Positions 1-13,698 of a stretch of DNA of 64,000 nucleotides are shown here, piece after piece (within the stretch, counting starts at the first letter, position 1; each line of letters opens with the position of its first letter). The position numbers and the translations under genes are program-made. The stretch spans positions 3,720,001 through 3,784,000 of the forward strand of contig CP085834.1 of assembly GCA_020809705.1 (NCBI GenBank), given 5' to 3'. The notes beneath the pieces are model-generated. The model was given only the letters and a program-made list of their open reading frames with translations, was not told the origin of the DNA and did not search any database. This DNA is from Calonectria ilicicola (lineage: Eukaryota > Ascomycota > Sordariomycetes > Hypocreales > Nectriaceae).

Positions 1-485
1 GATCAGAGAAACGAGAGACCATACGAGCATGGTCGCCCCACTATGGATAGATCTCTGATGACGGCAGATGGGCTAGCTACATGATTTCACCTGCGGAACT
101 CAAGATTTACCTTTTAGTCTAATACACTGTGGATCATGACTGAAGGGCGGACAAGCAAGAACAAAAGGCCGGGGCAAAAATAGTGAATAATATGGATTCG
201 AGAATCTAGCCTCAAAAACAACACCGTGACAGTCTGAATGAGAAATAAACCAGGCAGGCTGCCGCTTAGTTGTCCAATCGATAGAGTGCCGAGATCCTGA
301 AGTATAGACACTGCGGTTGAGTTAGAGCGCCAAAGTTGAGGCTGAAATTAGGACAACAGAAATTTCATCAGAAATCGTTACCGTCCTTGACAATTTCGAT
401 TTAGTCAACATTTTTATTTGTTTGTCCCTGCGCACTCTTAATCATTGCTAGTTGCACATTGACGCTGATGTTATGTGATCCCCAT
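1..485. other. Intergenic, no gene seen
   Basis: Only short, unconvincing open frames are present. This stretch lies downstream of the Egh16-like gene and will contain its 3' UTR. I recognise no repeat or RNA gene. Confidence 0.6.
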
Positions 486-1373
486 TTAATTCCCTATCAC
501 TTCGCCTCGACGAAAGGTCATGGTCCTCCGAAAGGCCATGGCGCGCTTTTGGGCTGATTCGGATTGTGTGAAGGCCCCGGAGCCACCAAATGAGCCAGCT
601 GGGCTGTTATTGTAGATCTTGAATACGCAAACATTCTTGACGTCATCAACTTCACCTTTGCAGATCATATCGCCTGGAAATTTCGCAGCCATGTCGAAAG
701 CTGACATCGTGGTCAAGGATAAGCCGCCAACCACTCCGGGTACATTCTGCGGAAGGGTGCACGGCATGAATGCACTGGGGTCAGTTCCACCAGATGTGGA
801 ATCCACTTCGCATACATATGGTCCAGCACCGTCTTGATTGACCTGTAGACATAAATTAGTGTAATATACAATGGGCAGGTGAGATAAACTTACTTGGTGG
901 TAGATGAAGTTTAAGCTATTATCGTCATTGGCAGTGGGAAGGCCTTCCTTGCGACCCAACCCGGCCGTACGCCCCACGGTGGATTCAATGAGATTATTCA
1001 CAAGACCTTGTCGCGGTATGTCCATGTTACGTCGCTGCGATGAGCTACCGTGCATGAATATCCCAATATTAGTACTTGCATGAACTTCACCGCCGCCCGC
1101 AGTCTTGCCTAGAGGGCTGCCAGCCCCGTCATCATGGGAGAAGACGGAGGTATCGCGCAGAGCACCACATTCAACTGTGCCACAATTTCTTGGAGTTCCA
1201 TCCAAGACTAAAAATCGAATAAGCTCTCATGGCTGTAGAAGGTGTAGCCGGGTCAAGATTTACATACCGCTGAGACCAGGCATAGTAACTCCATTTGCCC
1301 CCTTCACCTTTATGACTAGGCCTCTGCCTGAGGCGACGGCTGCGAATACCAAAATTAGACCTTTGTACAGCAT
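486..1373 (-). CDS. Secreted Egh16-like (GAS1/MAS3-type) protein
   Basis: Three exons (1373-1268, 1207-894, 842-486) encode about 258 residues. Both introns (60 and 51 bp) are GT-AG; the second is in frame and stop-free and has an ACTAAT branch site. Residues 1-17 form a hydrophobic signal peptide. The motif GANGVTMPGLS follows, then DGTPRNC right after the first splice, MHGSSSQR, VNNLIESTVGR, and QDGAGPYVCEVD with NVPG and CKGEV near the C-terminus. These are the conserved blocks of the Egh16/GAS1 family. In other fungi that family is secreted, often appressorium-expressed, and tied to host invasion. The first splice restores the family block exactly, which supports the start chosen. The biochemical activity of the family is unknown. 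A role in host interaction here is inference. Confidence 0.88.
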
Positions 1374-2519
1374 TTTGACCTTGCAGGGAAGATCAAAAAC
1401 GGAATAATGATGGATGAAAACAAATTTCATATGAAGCCTGGTGGATGGAGAGGGGTTGGGTCGGGCAGTAAATGGCCTGAGAAAGACGTCTATTTATAAG
1501 CACCAGATTTCAAGAAAATGCCCTTCAAGGACCGCAAACATGGGAAGCTGATCATGAAGCTTCCGCAATGCGCACCAGCGCTAGCAGACAGCCATACCGG
1601 GGATCGACCGATCCGGCTCAAGCCACGTCTACGCCATGCACGTCACTTATCCAGTAAATCTGGTTTGATAGCATTTACGGGCCAAAATTAACCCAGCGAC
1701 CATGCCATTGTCAGCAAAGGATACTTCCAATGGCAGGGAAAATCTCCTTTGCAAGGATACCGCGCATACCGGGATTGCTGTAGCGCCTAAACGACTCCAA
1801 GCCCCATTCTTTGGAAATGAACCGTTTCTGGGGTCCATTCCAAGAGTCTGGTTCTAAGCCAATTTTTGCCATGCCGTTGAATGCTTGGCAGCATTGCGCA
1901 GTTGGACTCCTCTAGAGAAGGGATTACGCACTACATGCAGAATCCTAATCCTGAATAGTAGGGATGCGAAGTTGCATGTCACCATAATTCGAGGCCTCGA
2001 GCTGGGAGTGCTTTTTGTTAGCGGAAAAGCAAATCGTGGCTTCACGGCACAGCATAGCTAAAGGCTTAGTCAAAACCGATCTCTATACTAGCAGACTTAG
2101 GCTACAGTAGTCGCTTTTAGCCATGTGTAGCAACATTCGCATAAGCCAGTCCTAGCTTTTAATGCCAGCAGCAAAAATTAGCCTTCGACTTTAGTGAATG
2201 CAAAGCAGCCTTCTAAAGTAGCCCGTCGCACTGTTTAGCTGCAGTTTTTAGTGGGAGTGAAGCTCACCCAGCTCACCCAGATCATGCGATTAGCTGGAGC
2301 ACAAGAGCAGATTGCGCATGTTCCTCCAGGTCCTAACACAAAACTTGGCGAAATTTGATGAGGTCAGCAATCTGTGAGCCGAGATATTAAACAACAAACT
2401 TCAGGATTCATGACGACTTCAATGTAAAATTCTGCCTGCGTCAATGCTGGAATCACGGATTCCTATATACCTCTACACGTGGCTTACTTCTGGGGGCATG
2501 GGGCTATAGCACATTGTCT
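1374..2519. other. Intergenic; promoter side of the Egh16-like gene
   Basis: No supportable gene. It holds the Egh16-like promoter (TATA box at 1491-1498). The short open frames at 1647-2045 have no recognisable domain. Confidence 0.5.
1491..1498 (-). promoter_or_regulatory. TATA-like box of the Egh16-like gene
   Basis: On the minus strand this reads TATAAATA and lies about 118 bp upstream of the start codon of the Egh16-like gene, a normal place for a core promoter element in a fungal gene. Confidence 0.5.
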
Positions 2520-3166
2520 GTGAGATAATGGAGCTGACATTGACGGTACGGCTGAAAAGGTTGGTGCTCCACTCGAGCCAGCACTCGAACGTGGACAGTT
2601 CGAAGTAGCCAATATTTTGCTTGACCGAGGCGCTTAGATCCATCTACACTGGAAGGAATTTGGATCATGCTTGCAAATCTTGTGTGAAATATCAGATATA
2701 ATGGCTATAAAGTTCCTAATTGATCATGGTGCTAATCTCAAAGATAAAGGCGGTGAAAAGGGTAGCGCCTGCAAGTGGCCTGTAACACAGACAATCTTTA
2801 CATTGCTCTGTTGCTCCTAAGAAGAGACGCCAATGTCAATACAACCGGAAAAAGGAGTTGTAGTGTTCTGCGAATTGCTGTTACTGAGGGGCATGCAGCT
2901 ACCACCAGGTTACACCTCCACAATGGAGCGGATTTAGACGAATCCAAGATCGGCGAACTACCCTGCAGATTGCTGCTGTGAAGAGATTTCACGAGATAAC
3001 ACGACTTTTCTTAGCAAGGCCGTCACATGATGTCCTCTCAGACAAGGCATCTGACGAAACCTCTAATGAGGATAAGGAAGTGAGCTCGGCCAAATTTTAT
3101 CAGTACGACCGAAAATTCGATTCCCGTCACTCTCAAGATGAAGAGAGCACATGCACGCTACAATGA
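2520..3166 (+). pseudogene. Decayed ankyrin-repeat gene fragment
   Basis: Ankyrin-like units can be read in pieces: NGADIDGTAE near 2530, FEVANILLDRGA near 2600-2635, IKFLIDHGANLKDKG near 2710-2750, and LLLRRDANVN near 2810-2840, which continues to a related unit at 2905-2940. The pieces lie in different frames. An in-frame TAG at about 2636 follows DRGA, and a frame change near 2770 is needed to continue. There is no start codon with a promoter and no full-length frame. It is the eroded body of an ankyrin-repeat protein, a family common in fungal NLR-like and Clr5 proteins. The TAG could derive from CAG by a CpA-to-TpA change. Confidence 0.65.
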
Positions 3167-4204
3167 TCAGCGGCATGGAGAAAATTGGATTCATTAGAAC
3201 GTCATCGGGAGCAAATGAGACCACGATGCAATGAGCTTCTCAAAAAGCCATAGAACGATATTGCCCATTAAAACTATAACATTATTAACATTGAAATAGT
3301 TACTTGTCACTAGAGCGTGGGGGTTTTGGCAATTTTTGAAAACGATGTTTTGGTGGCAATGATGCCATATCTGGATATGGATATATGATTTCAATGTTTC
3401 CACTCAATTAACCAAATGGGCCCTGTCCACGAGACCGTCCCACTATAAATATCATAGCCAATATCCCAAACCTTAAATTCCGCCATCCCATGTGCAAAAT
3501 TAAAGGGTTTTAGGGTAGGCCCGCAGGAATGGGGGCTCCGGCTTGGCGACGGTTGCAGGGACAGGTCATGAAAGTCCCCATTAGGAAAGTGTAAATCTGT
3601 CCAGCTTTGAACAGCGCAATCTTTGACGTTTAAAGGACAATCTCAAATTTGATCTTTATGAGCGATATTGTTCAAGTAAAATTCTAGAGTAATCAAGGCC
3701 AATTAAAACCATTTCACTCTTAATGCAAATATGACAAAGTCAGATGGCGACATGAGCGGCTCGACACTTAGCAATTCCCCAGTATTTAATCGGATGTATG
3801 TCTTATTATTGCTTGCGTAAATAAATCTTCGAATTCTTAATAGAGCATTTAATGTTACCAATATCTAAAATCTTGGTAATGACGTTTGCTTCGTGGGTGG
3901 ATCTTTCCAAGAATAAGCCCTTGCTGGATTTAGGGACCTTCCCGTCTGAGAAGCGGTATCTCTCTATCATCGACGTAAAGAGATAATGGAATCGAGAGAC
4001 CTTCTCGAATCAGTAGCTCCGATCAAATAAAGTCCCTGAAAGCTGAAATGAGTAGTATAGGCGACGTGAAAAGCAGCATTACAAATACATGCAGTTATTT
4101 GTATCCGAGGATGAATATTTAAATAAATTGACAGCTTCACTTTAATATTCAATACTCTATCATTCACTCATCTCTGTTTCTTTACTAAACATTAATCTTT
4201 CTCG
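3167..4204. other. Intergenic; promoter side of the ThuA-like gene
   Basis: AT-leaning DNA with no supportable gene. A TATTTAAATA stretch near 4114-4124, about 85 bp before the ThuA-like start codon, is a plausible core promoter element. Confidence 0.5.
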
Positions 4205-5305
4205 ATGCATCTCATCAAATCTTTTGCTGCCATGGCAGTTGCTACTGCTGGAGCGTTTGCTATGCCAGCACAGCCAACCAAGCCCAGTCTCCTCATCTTC
4301 ACAAAAACCGAAGGTTACCGCCATGAGAGGCAAGTGATTACTGAATTTTCTGAATTTCTTTCCTTCTTTTTTAAGCTAATACCAGAGTGCTCTAGTATTC
4401 CCAATGGCATAAACTTGGTAACTTCCATTGCCAACGAGAGGGGATGGTCTGTTGCAGCATCTGAGGACTCTTCCCTGTTTACCAAGGATGGGCTAAGCTC
4501 TTACAGCACTCTCGTGTTCATCTCCACTACAGGCAACTTCTTATCCGCCAACGAATCCTCTGCCTTGGAGGACTTTCTGCTGGGTGGTGGTTCTTGGTTT
4601 GGAATTCACGCTGGTTCGTTTCCATTCTGCCATGGAGCTGGTGTGTGCTTTGTCGATTAACTTGATTTCGACTGGGTGTAGCTGCCGACTTCGGAGACGA
4701 TCTTCCAACATGGTATACCAAGTTGGTCGGTGGACAGGTGAGAGAGTTCCCCGAAATGGCAATTACTTGGTACGACGTAACATGGGTACTGACAAGGTTC
4801 GGTATGCAGTTCCGTTCTCATCCCTGCGAAACTGACGACAATTGCGACGACGCCAACAGAGCAAGATACCCTCCATGTAAGTTTTCAGGTGTTGTACGAG
4901 TGGATTTCGACCTGGTCGGGATTTCTGACAAGATGAATGCACACAGACGGTAACATCCGCCCTGATGTCGTCCAAATCCAAACCCACCAGCATCCATCCA
5001 CTGCCAATCTGCCCACCATTCAGAACCGAACTGATGAGTGGTACGCCTACAAAACCAATGTGGCCGACCTCCCAGCCAACTACACCGTTCTCACTACCAT
5101 CGCCGAGACCTACATCGATGACATCACCATCAGTCCTGAGCTGGAACACATGGACCCCCACCCTATCTCCTGGTACTCTTCGTATGAGGGTAAGGCTAGA
5201 GTATTTTACACAGGCCAAGGACACACAATTGAGTCATACTCTGAACCATACTTCATTGAGCATATTACTGGCGGCTTGGAGTGGGTGACCGGTGTCTCCA
5301 ATTAA
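4205..5305 (+). CDS. Secreted ThuA-like domain protein
   Basis: Five exons (4205-4329, 4396-4613, 4682-4737, 4810-4876, 4947-5305) give 274 residues. Residues 1-20 form a signal peptide ending near AMPAQP. The order LLIFTKTEGYRHES, IPNGI, WSVAASED, STLVFISTTGN, GSWFGIHAAAD, VVQIQTHQHPST, RTDEWY, DPHPISWY, YTGQGHTIESY and HITGGLEW matches the ThuA (trehalose utilisation) fold, a class-I glutamine-amidotransferase-like domain linked to sugar metabolism or binding. The catalytic function of fungal secreted members is not established. Intron 1 (4330-4395) uses a GC donor (AG/GCAAGT). It is 66 bp and stop-free, so retention would insert 22 residues without breaking the frame. The spliced form restores the family motif. 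Confidence 0.85.
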
Positions 5306-7439
5306 AGGGTTAATAACTTTGGCTGCTTGGAGAGAATTAATCTGTCGTCTTGGAAAACGCGCACGTCTTTCTCAGGTCCCCGATCAGCGCTCAAGTGCTG
5401 GAAGAAAGCTAAATTAATTCTTTTTTTTTTTGGCAATCGGTATTGCCATTTGCGATGCATTGTCCCTCGACCGCCTTGCCCAAAAAGCCAGACAGAAAGA
5501 AGCGTGCCATGAGCCCCTAAGAACAGTAGGGCATTTCATCACAATTTTAACGCCTGCCGTTAGTTGCTATTAAGAATTAAGCGAAAACAAAAGCCGCAAA
5601 AATGCCCATCTTTATGCCTAAAAAATATACTTATATTATCAATTATAATCCATTGTCCCTCCATAAAGTGCAAAATATCCTCAGACCTGGTCCAAAGCGC
5701 CGACAGTCATCCGGGCCTAATCCACGGCTTAATAGCTTTTTTCCTTTTACATTAGTGAATTGATTAATATATAAATGCGGAACCAGTCGAATGTGACCAT
5801 GTATTATCCACAAGTCGCCTTGTTCAAAGATCAGTCAAAGTCCGGGGAGTTCCGGGACAAATACATCGCCCCTCCATACCTGTGCGACAAGACAGGAGAC
5901 AGACCCCACTACGGAGCTTCAAGGTCCCTCTCGGTTTTGGTGGGGTCTGTTCATGGGGGCACCAAGTCGGCCAATGGAGCGGGCCCCCTGCTTGTGTCAA
6001 TGACATAGACCTCAGGTTCGGGTTCGGATTCTGTGCGGGACGACTGCTCCAATTAGCGCCAGGTAACTGGAGTTTTCAATCCAACCCTGGGTGAATTATC
6101 TCGGATTGAGCGATGTGCGAAAAACACATTCATCTATGGTGAGAGTACACTGAAAACTAAGGCACTACATTTAAGGAAGACTAGCTGTATATTCCTGGAA
6201 ACATGCATTTCATGTGTGAATTTGCATCAGATCGGTCAACCAAGCAATGGTACATACATAATTAAAGTAAATTTATCCTACACATTCCAACCCCTGGTTT
6301 ACAAAATGGCTGGAAAAATAACCCTGCTCGAAACAGTATGACGGGCCGGGGACCGAAATTGTAAGTTGTGGAGCCAACACATCCACAATGGTCGGCAATG
6401 CCCCGACGGAGCGACAGCCCCTAATGACACGGAACAAGCCGACGAGACTTTTCCCAAAGGAGGGCTACTGTTCCGCGTCAACAGAAGGAGTCGGGACCAA
6501 TGCTCCGATAACCGTTCGCATAGCATGCACACTCTTTGATACACTCGACCCGCCCAAATCATTATGTGTCTCGGAGTTAAACAATCCATGTCACCCATCG
6601 GCTTGATATCGACGCGAAAGGACCGCTGAAAGAAATAAGAGCTAGCGGAGCAAATTGCAGTGGGAAAAAAATTTAGGTGGCTAACGAGCTCCCACAGTTT
6701 TCAAGCGCCATGTGAATACCAAAAGGCAATTAAACTTGACTTTACGAACAATGGTAGCGGTCAGGAGTGTCCAATCACGAATAAATGACAAGTAAGTATC
6801 TCAATTAGAGACACTTGTCATTGAATAACGTCTTGCAGCTCAATCTTCTATTTTATAAGCGTGGCGCCGTCACCTACAGAATACTTTGAGCGGTCCAGGG
6901 TAGGCCGCCACCCATCAAGGCAATTACGTCAGGTCTCATAGCTTTTTTTCGCTCCGCTTAATTTAGCAGAGCCTTGACCCTGTTCATCTGCATGGGAGAA
7001 TACTGAAATGGAGCGGGGTTGACTGTGGCATAAAACAAACACACAACCCAAAACCCCGTAAAAGGGTCAGCTATCGGGAAGGCTTGTGAGAAGAGGCGTA
7101 GCTGAGGTCAACTGCTCATCGGGAAAGAAAAATAGTCAAAATCCAACACATGAAAATCATATAAATATCATAAATATCATCAAGACCCAAGGATTCAATA
7201 TTCTCTCAAAATAAGGTCTCAAAAATAGATCGAAAAGGGCTAATTGAAGATGCATCCTCTGGTGTCTTGGTTTTAAGATTTGATTTGATTTGATTTGATT
7301 TGGATCCTACACGGTTTTAGCCACGTGATCATCGCGGCTATGCCCGGTTAGGCAGGGCTCCACTGATAGCTAAAGGACCTCAGCTAAATACTAGGTCAAC
7401 CTTACTTCACCTTTTCTATTAAAGGAAGGGCTGTCTGCT
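5306..7439. other. Intergenic, 2.1 kb, no gene seen
   Basis: Only weak open frames without domains. A short GATTT pentamer run (about five units) lies at 7277-7302, and AAATATCAT is repeated near 7158-7182. The right end passes into the AT-rich transposon island at about 7440. Confidence 0.5.
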
Positions 7440-7498
7440 GTAGAAAGTCCTTTCTTTTATATTATAATCTTTATTTATATTAATTTATTAGTTCTTAT

Positions 7499-7894
7499 TG
7501 TTATGACCCATGACACGCCTGGGCGGTCAAACAAGGCAGAAACGATGCTCACCTACCCTATAGCCCCACACCAACCAATAAGGAAGCGCTTACAAGCGAT
7601 CACTCACAGCATTAATAATTACCTTATAATTACTACCTTAATTATTAATATATTAGATAGAACCAATATAGTAAGTGCTTACTAGATAATAGTATATAGA
7701 TAGATTAGAATCCGCCCTTATAGCTAATATTAACTAATTTTTAATATAATTTAATTATTTTAATTATAATTGATTATTACCTAATATAATACTTTTATTA
7801 TTTTATTTTATTATAATATATTTAATTATTCTATTAATAATAAATCTTTTATTTTAATTAATTTATTAAATTAAAAATTAATTAAATTATTATA
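7499..7894 (+). repeat. 5' LTR of the chromovirus
   Basis: It begins TGTTATGACCC and is collinear with 14501-14898. Shared blocks include the segment around GGCAGAAACGATGC, ACCAACCAATAAGGAAG and AGAATCCGCCCTTATAGC. The 5' part keeps many C/G bases. The 3' part is almost all A/T, so RIP intensity rises inwards. Confidence 0.85.
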
Positions 7895-10800
7895 TATTAA
7901 AAGCTTTTATTTAATTAATTATTTATATTAATAATTAAATAATAATAATATTTAAAAAGAATCTTATTATTATTACTTCTTTTAATAATATTAAATTAAT
8001 TATAGAATTATAATAAATTAAGAAGAAATTTATAAATATATAAATATAATTTAAAGTAGAAAAAGCTAGAACTACTATAATTAAAGGAAATAAGGGTAAA
8101 GATATTAATAAAATTCTAAGATCTCCAATCTTAGAACCCTTCCTAAAAAAGCTACTAATATAGTCCCCTTTCTTACCTAAATAAAGGGATACTTTTGCTT
8201 CTTTCTAATGTAATTTATAATCTTTAAAGCCTAGGTATTATATATTAAAATCCTTCTCTAAGAGAATATAGGAGTATAATTTAAATTTATTATAAGAGAT
8301 TATTTGAAAAATAAGGATAATATTAATTAAAATAAAGAGATTTAAGAGATTTTTAAAGATTAAGAATATTTTAAAATTATTATTAAAAATAATTTTAATA
8401 TAATTAATATAAAATAATAAATTATAAATTAATTATATAAATTTAAATAAATAAAATCTTATAATTAATATTTAATTAAGTTTAAAAAAATTATAATATA
8501 AATAGCCTAGAATGATAATATATTAATAGAACTTTATTATAAAGACCTAAAGAGTGAAGTTAAGGATAAAATCTATAAAGAAGATTAGTTAAAGAAATTC
8601 TTAAAGTATATTAAAAGTATTATTAAAATTAATAAAAAATAATTTAATTAATATAAAAAATATACCTAAGATAATAAAAATCTATATATCCTAAATAAAA
8701 GAAAAATCTAAAATAAATAATAAAATATTATATATAGGACTTATTTAAGATTAATAGAACTTAATATTATTTAAGGGTATAATAAAAGTAAGATTATTTA
8801 CTTTAATTATAAAAAGAAAGAATATAAATCTTTTAAATATTACTTTTTAAAAATAAAAAATTAATTCAAATTTATACTAGAAGAATAAAAATAACTTAAT
8901 ATTATAAAAACTTAATAAATCTTAATATTAAAAGAAAAAGAGGATATTATAGGAAAAGTTATTCTTGCTATTATTAAGAAATATAAACCAACCACTATAA
9001 TTAAGTAATATATAGAAAACCATAAGTTATATAAGGTAAAACTCACTCTATAATAAGAAATTAATAAAGCTATTTAAAAAGTATAATCAACTTAATAAAA
9101 AGGCTAATCCTACCTTCCCTATAAATAGTTAGAATGAGCTAAGAAGATAGAAATCTCTATATCTATCCTAGATATATATAACAATAAAGCACCAATATAA
9201 TAAAATACCTATACTTATAATAAAAATAAAAATAGAAAATAAATAATTAATATTAAAAAAATAGCCTAATAAATTAAGGAATCTTTATAAAATAAAGATA
9301 AAGTCTTTTTACTTATATAAAGTAAATAATAATTAAAAAACTATAATCTCTAATCTATCTAATATTAAGAGGATAACCCTAGACTAAATATAATATATAA
9401 AGAATATAAGAATATCTTATAAATAAGTTATTATAATTATAATTACCTTTAATATATAAAATAAAAATAATATATAATATACTTTCTTATTAGAATAGAA
9501 GATATAATTATTTATTATATTTATAGAAGATACTTTAATTAATATAAAGTAATAAAAAGAAATCCTTATTATTAGTTTATTATATTGGAATTAAATGAAT
9601 CTAAGTTCCTTGATTATAGTAAGCTACCTTAGAATAAATATTAAGATCTTAAATATAATATTTATATAATAGATAAAATAATAGCTTAATATTAAATAAA
9701 ATTAAAAAATAAATAAAGCCCTCTATAGAAGAGTAATAGGAGCAACTAAAGTAATAATCTTTAGAATTATTAAAAGAATTTCCTAAAAAGCTTTATACTT
9801 TATAATTAAAAAGTAATTTTAATAATAATTAGAAATAAAAATAAGAATTAAAAGGAAGTAATGTAATATTATAGTGGATAGTAGAGCTAAGTAAAATTAT
9901 ATAAATCTTTAAGTAGTTAATAAACTTTAATTATTATAGATAATAAAAGCTGATCTATATAAGATTATTAATATAAAAGGAATACCTTTTAGATATAATA
10001 ATGATATTATAAATAAGAAGATTAATTATTTAAAAGTTTTTATTAAAGGAAAGAATTAAAAAATAACTTTTAATATTATTAATATTAGATAATATAATCT
10101 AGTTTTAGAATACCTATAGTTATATTAATATAATCCTAATATTTATTAGTATACTAGCTAAGTATAAATATTTAAGGAGTATAATATAGTTAGTAATATT
10201 TCTATAAAATATAATAAAAGATCTTAAACTTTTAATTTTAATTAAGTAAAAGATATAAGTAAAGGAGAATCTTTATTATTTAAAGGAATAAAATATAAAT
10301 ATAAAAATAATTAAAAAAGGTAAAAATAATAAATAATTATTTATTTAAAAATATAATTTTAATAAATTAATAAAAGTCTTAAAGAAATAAAAATTAAAGT
10401 AAAAATAGATAGATTATATAATATATTTTTATAATACCAAATTTATAAAAAACTTTTTATAAAAGAACTAGATATTAGATTACTTAAATTTAGCTAGTAG
10501 AATTATAAAATCATCCTTAAAGATAAATCTAATATCTAATTTTACCCTATTTATAATCTTAATTAAATTAAGCTTAATACCTTAAAGGAATATATTTAAG
10601 ATATACTTAAAAAGGATATATTTATATTTTAAACTTTAAAACTAATTATTTTATTATATTTATACCTAAGAAAAATAGGAAATTATACTTTATTATAGAT
10701 TACTAATAGCTTAATAATATTATTATTAAAGATCGCACCTTACTATTATTAATTAATAAAATAAAGGATTGCTTTTATAAAGCTAATATCTTTATTATAT

Positions 10801-13558
10801 TAGATCTTAAAGGAATATATAATCTTATTTATATTAAAGAAAGATATAAATAAAAAACCACTTTCTAAACTAAATTTAAACTATTTAAATATCTAATTAT
10901 ACTTTTTAGACTTATAAATATACTAATATTATTCTAGCAAATAATAACCAATATATTATAAAAATACTTAAATATCTTTATTATCTATTATCTAGATAAT
11001 ATTCTTATTTTCTTTAAAAATAAAGAAGAATATAAAGAATATATTTATAAGATCTTAAAAGCTCTCTAAAATACCAAACTCCTAGTTAAATTAGAAAAAA
11101 GTAAATTCTATATTTAAAAAGTAGAATTTCTAGAATATATTATTAGCTCTAATGAAATTTATATAGACTTAAAGAAAGTTACTGTAATAAAAGATTAAAA
11201 GGAATTTACTAATATAAAGGAAGTATAAGCCTTCCTTGGATTTACTAATTATTATTAAAGATTTATTAAGGGATTTAGTAAAATTATTTTAAATATAATA
11301 GAATTAATTAAAAAAGGAATTATCTTTTAATAAGAAAATAAAGTATAATAATTATTTAAAATTATAAAAAATATTATTTTAAAAAACTTATTTTTATAAT
11401 ATTTAACTTTAATAAGCTTATAGAATTAAAAACTAATATATTAGACTTTGCCTTAGGGGCCTAGATTGGATAATAAGATGAATAAGGAAATCTATATCCT
11501 ATAGTATTTTACTTATATAAGCTATATAGCCTTAAGCTAAACTACTTAATTTATAATAAAGAATTTCTTATTATTATTAATACTTTTAAAGAATTTTAAT
11601 AATATCTTTTAAAAAGTAATTATAAAATTATAATATATATTAATTATAAAAATATTACTTACTTTATAATTACTTAAAAACTTAATAAAAAATAACTATA
11701 ATATATAAAATACCTATTCAAATTTAATTATTAAATTATCTATATTAAAGAAACCAAAAATAGCTATACTAATATAATTAGCTACTAACCTAACTATAAT
11801 ATAAAAAAATTAAAAATATAAGAAAAACTATTAATCTATAATACTAATAAAAAACTAAAATAAACCCCAATCAATAAAATAATAATAAAAATAAAGAAAA
11901 TAATTACTATTATAAGAGTAGAAGGATTACTATATACAATTAGAACCATTACCATAGAAATACTAATATAATAAGTGGAATAAAATAATCCACTATTAAG
12001 AAAAATTAAAGAATATAATCTAATACTTCTAAAAAAGAAAAAACAAATTATTTATAAGTACTAAAGGAATATTAAATAGAGTTAATAAAGGATATTTACA
12101 AATACTTCTTATATAGCTATAAAGATATTAATAAAACCCTTAAATAAGTTAAATAAATATTTTTCTTTAATAAAATGAAAAAGAAAGTTGAATAAGTATG
12201 TAAGAAATGTAGCCTATATTAATACTCTAAAAAATTAAAATATAAACTATATAGATTATTATAATTATCCTTTATTATATAATAATTATAAGATTTAATT
12301 ATAATGGACTTTATTACTAACCTTCCCTTATTAGTAGACCCTATTATAGGAGTATATTATAATAGTATTTTTATTATTATTAATTATTTTATAAAAGTAG
12401 TATATTACTTTTCTTATAATAAAGTAATAAAAGAAAAATAATTTATTTATTTTTTTTTAAAATATAATTATTATATATAAACTACTAATTAAAATTATTT
12501 TAAATAAAGAACAATTATTTACATCTAAGTTCTAGTAAAGCCTAATATTTTTAATAGGATTAAATTATAAATTAAGTATAGCCTTCTACCCCTAAATAAA
12601 TAAATAAATTAAATACTAAAATTAGGAAATTAAGTAATATTTATAATATTATATTAATTATAAGTAAACTAATTAAATAAAAAAATTATTTATTATATAA
12701 TTAGTATATAATATATCTTATAATTATAATATTAAAATAATATTAATAAAAGCTAATTTTAGCTTTATACTAGACACTTACCGAGCCCCCTTAGAAGGTA
12801 TAATCTAAGTAAAAGTAATAATTAAGTTAAATAATCTAAGAAAATTATATAAAGAAATAAAAATAGAATTTAAGTTTATTTATAATATAATAAAAAGATA
12901 TTATAATTTAAAAAGGCTAAAGGAACTATCCTTCTTAAAAGAAGATATAATCTATTTAATAATAAAAAATCTTATAATAAAAAAATAAAATAAAAAAATT
13001 AACTTTATATAAATTAAATTATACTTAATTAAAAAAAAATATTAAAAAATAACTATAAGCTTAACCTCCTAGATAATATTAAGATCCACTCTATCTTCTA
13101 TATCTTACTATTAGAACTAGGTAAAGGTATCTAGATAAATATAAGACCTAAATATAAACCATAAATAGAAAATCTAAAAGATTAATAGGAAGTTAAGAAG
13201 ATATTATAGAGAAGAAAGAAAGATAGAAAATTCAAAATTAAATAAAAAGATTATAAAGAAATAACTTAAGAACTAGTAAAATACCTTATATATTGCTTAA
13301 AGATGTTAGAAGTATTTCTAAAGATATAATATTAAGCAAATTATTAAGGTTAATAGCATTCTAATTAATAATATTTATAATCTCTAAAGATTATACTTAA
13401 ATAATAGTCTCTAACTTTACTTAATCTATATTTTTTAATTTATTTAAAAAAGAAAGATCTTAATATATTATTTTTATACCTTTTATTTTAAATTAATATT
13501 TTTAATAATAAAGGTAGGATAAATAATTTAAGGATTCTTAAACTTTAGCTTAAGCTAC

Positions 13559-13698
13559 TGTTACGACCTGTGCAACCGGGCGCACGAGACCCTATTTAAT
13601 AGCTGTTATCCGTACCTGTAATTGCAAGCATTGCGATTATTGACTTATCTTTTGGCCTGACGGGCTAATTGACGTAATGGGAAGTACGGATCCTTACA
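13559..13698 (+). repeat. TRIM-like element, 5' LTR
   Basis: 140 bp, identical by eye to 13914-14053, with TG...CA ends. Confidence 0.9.
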
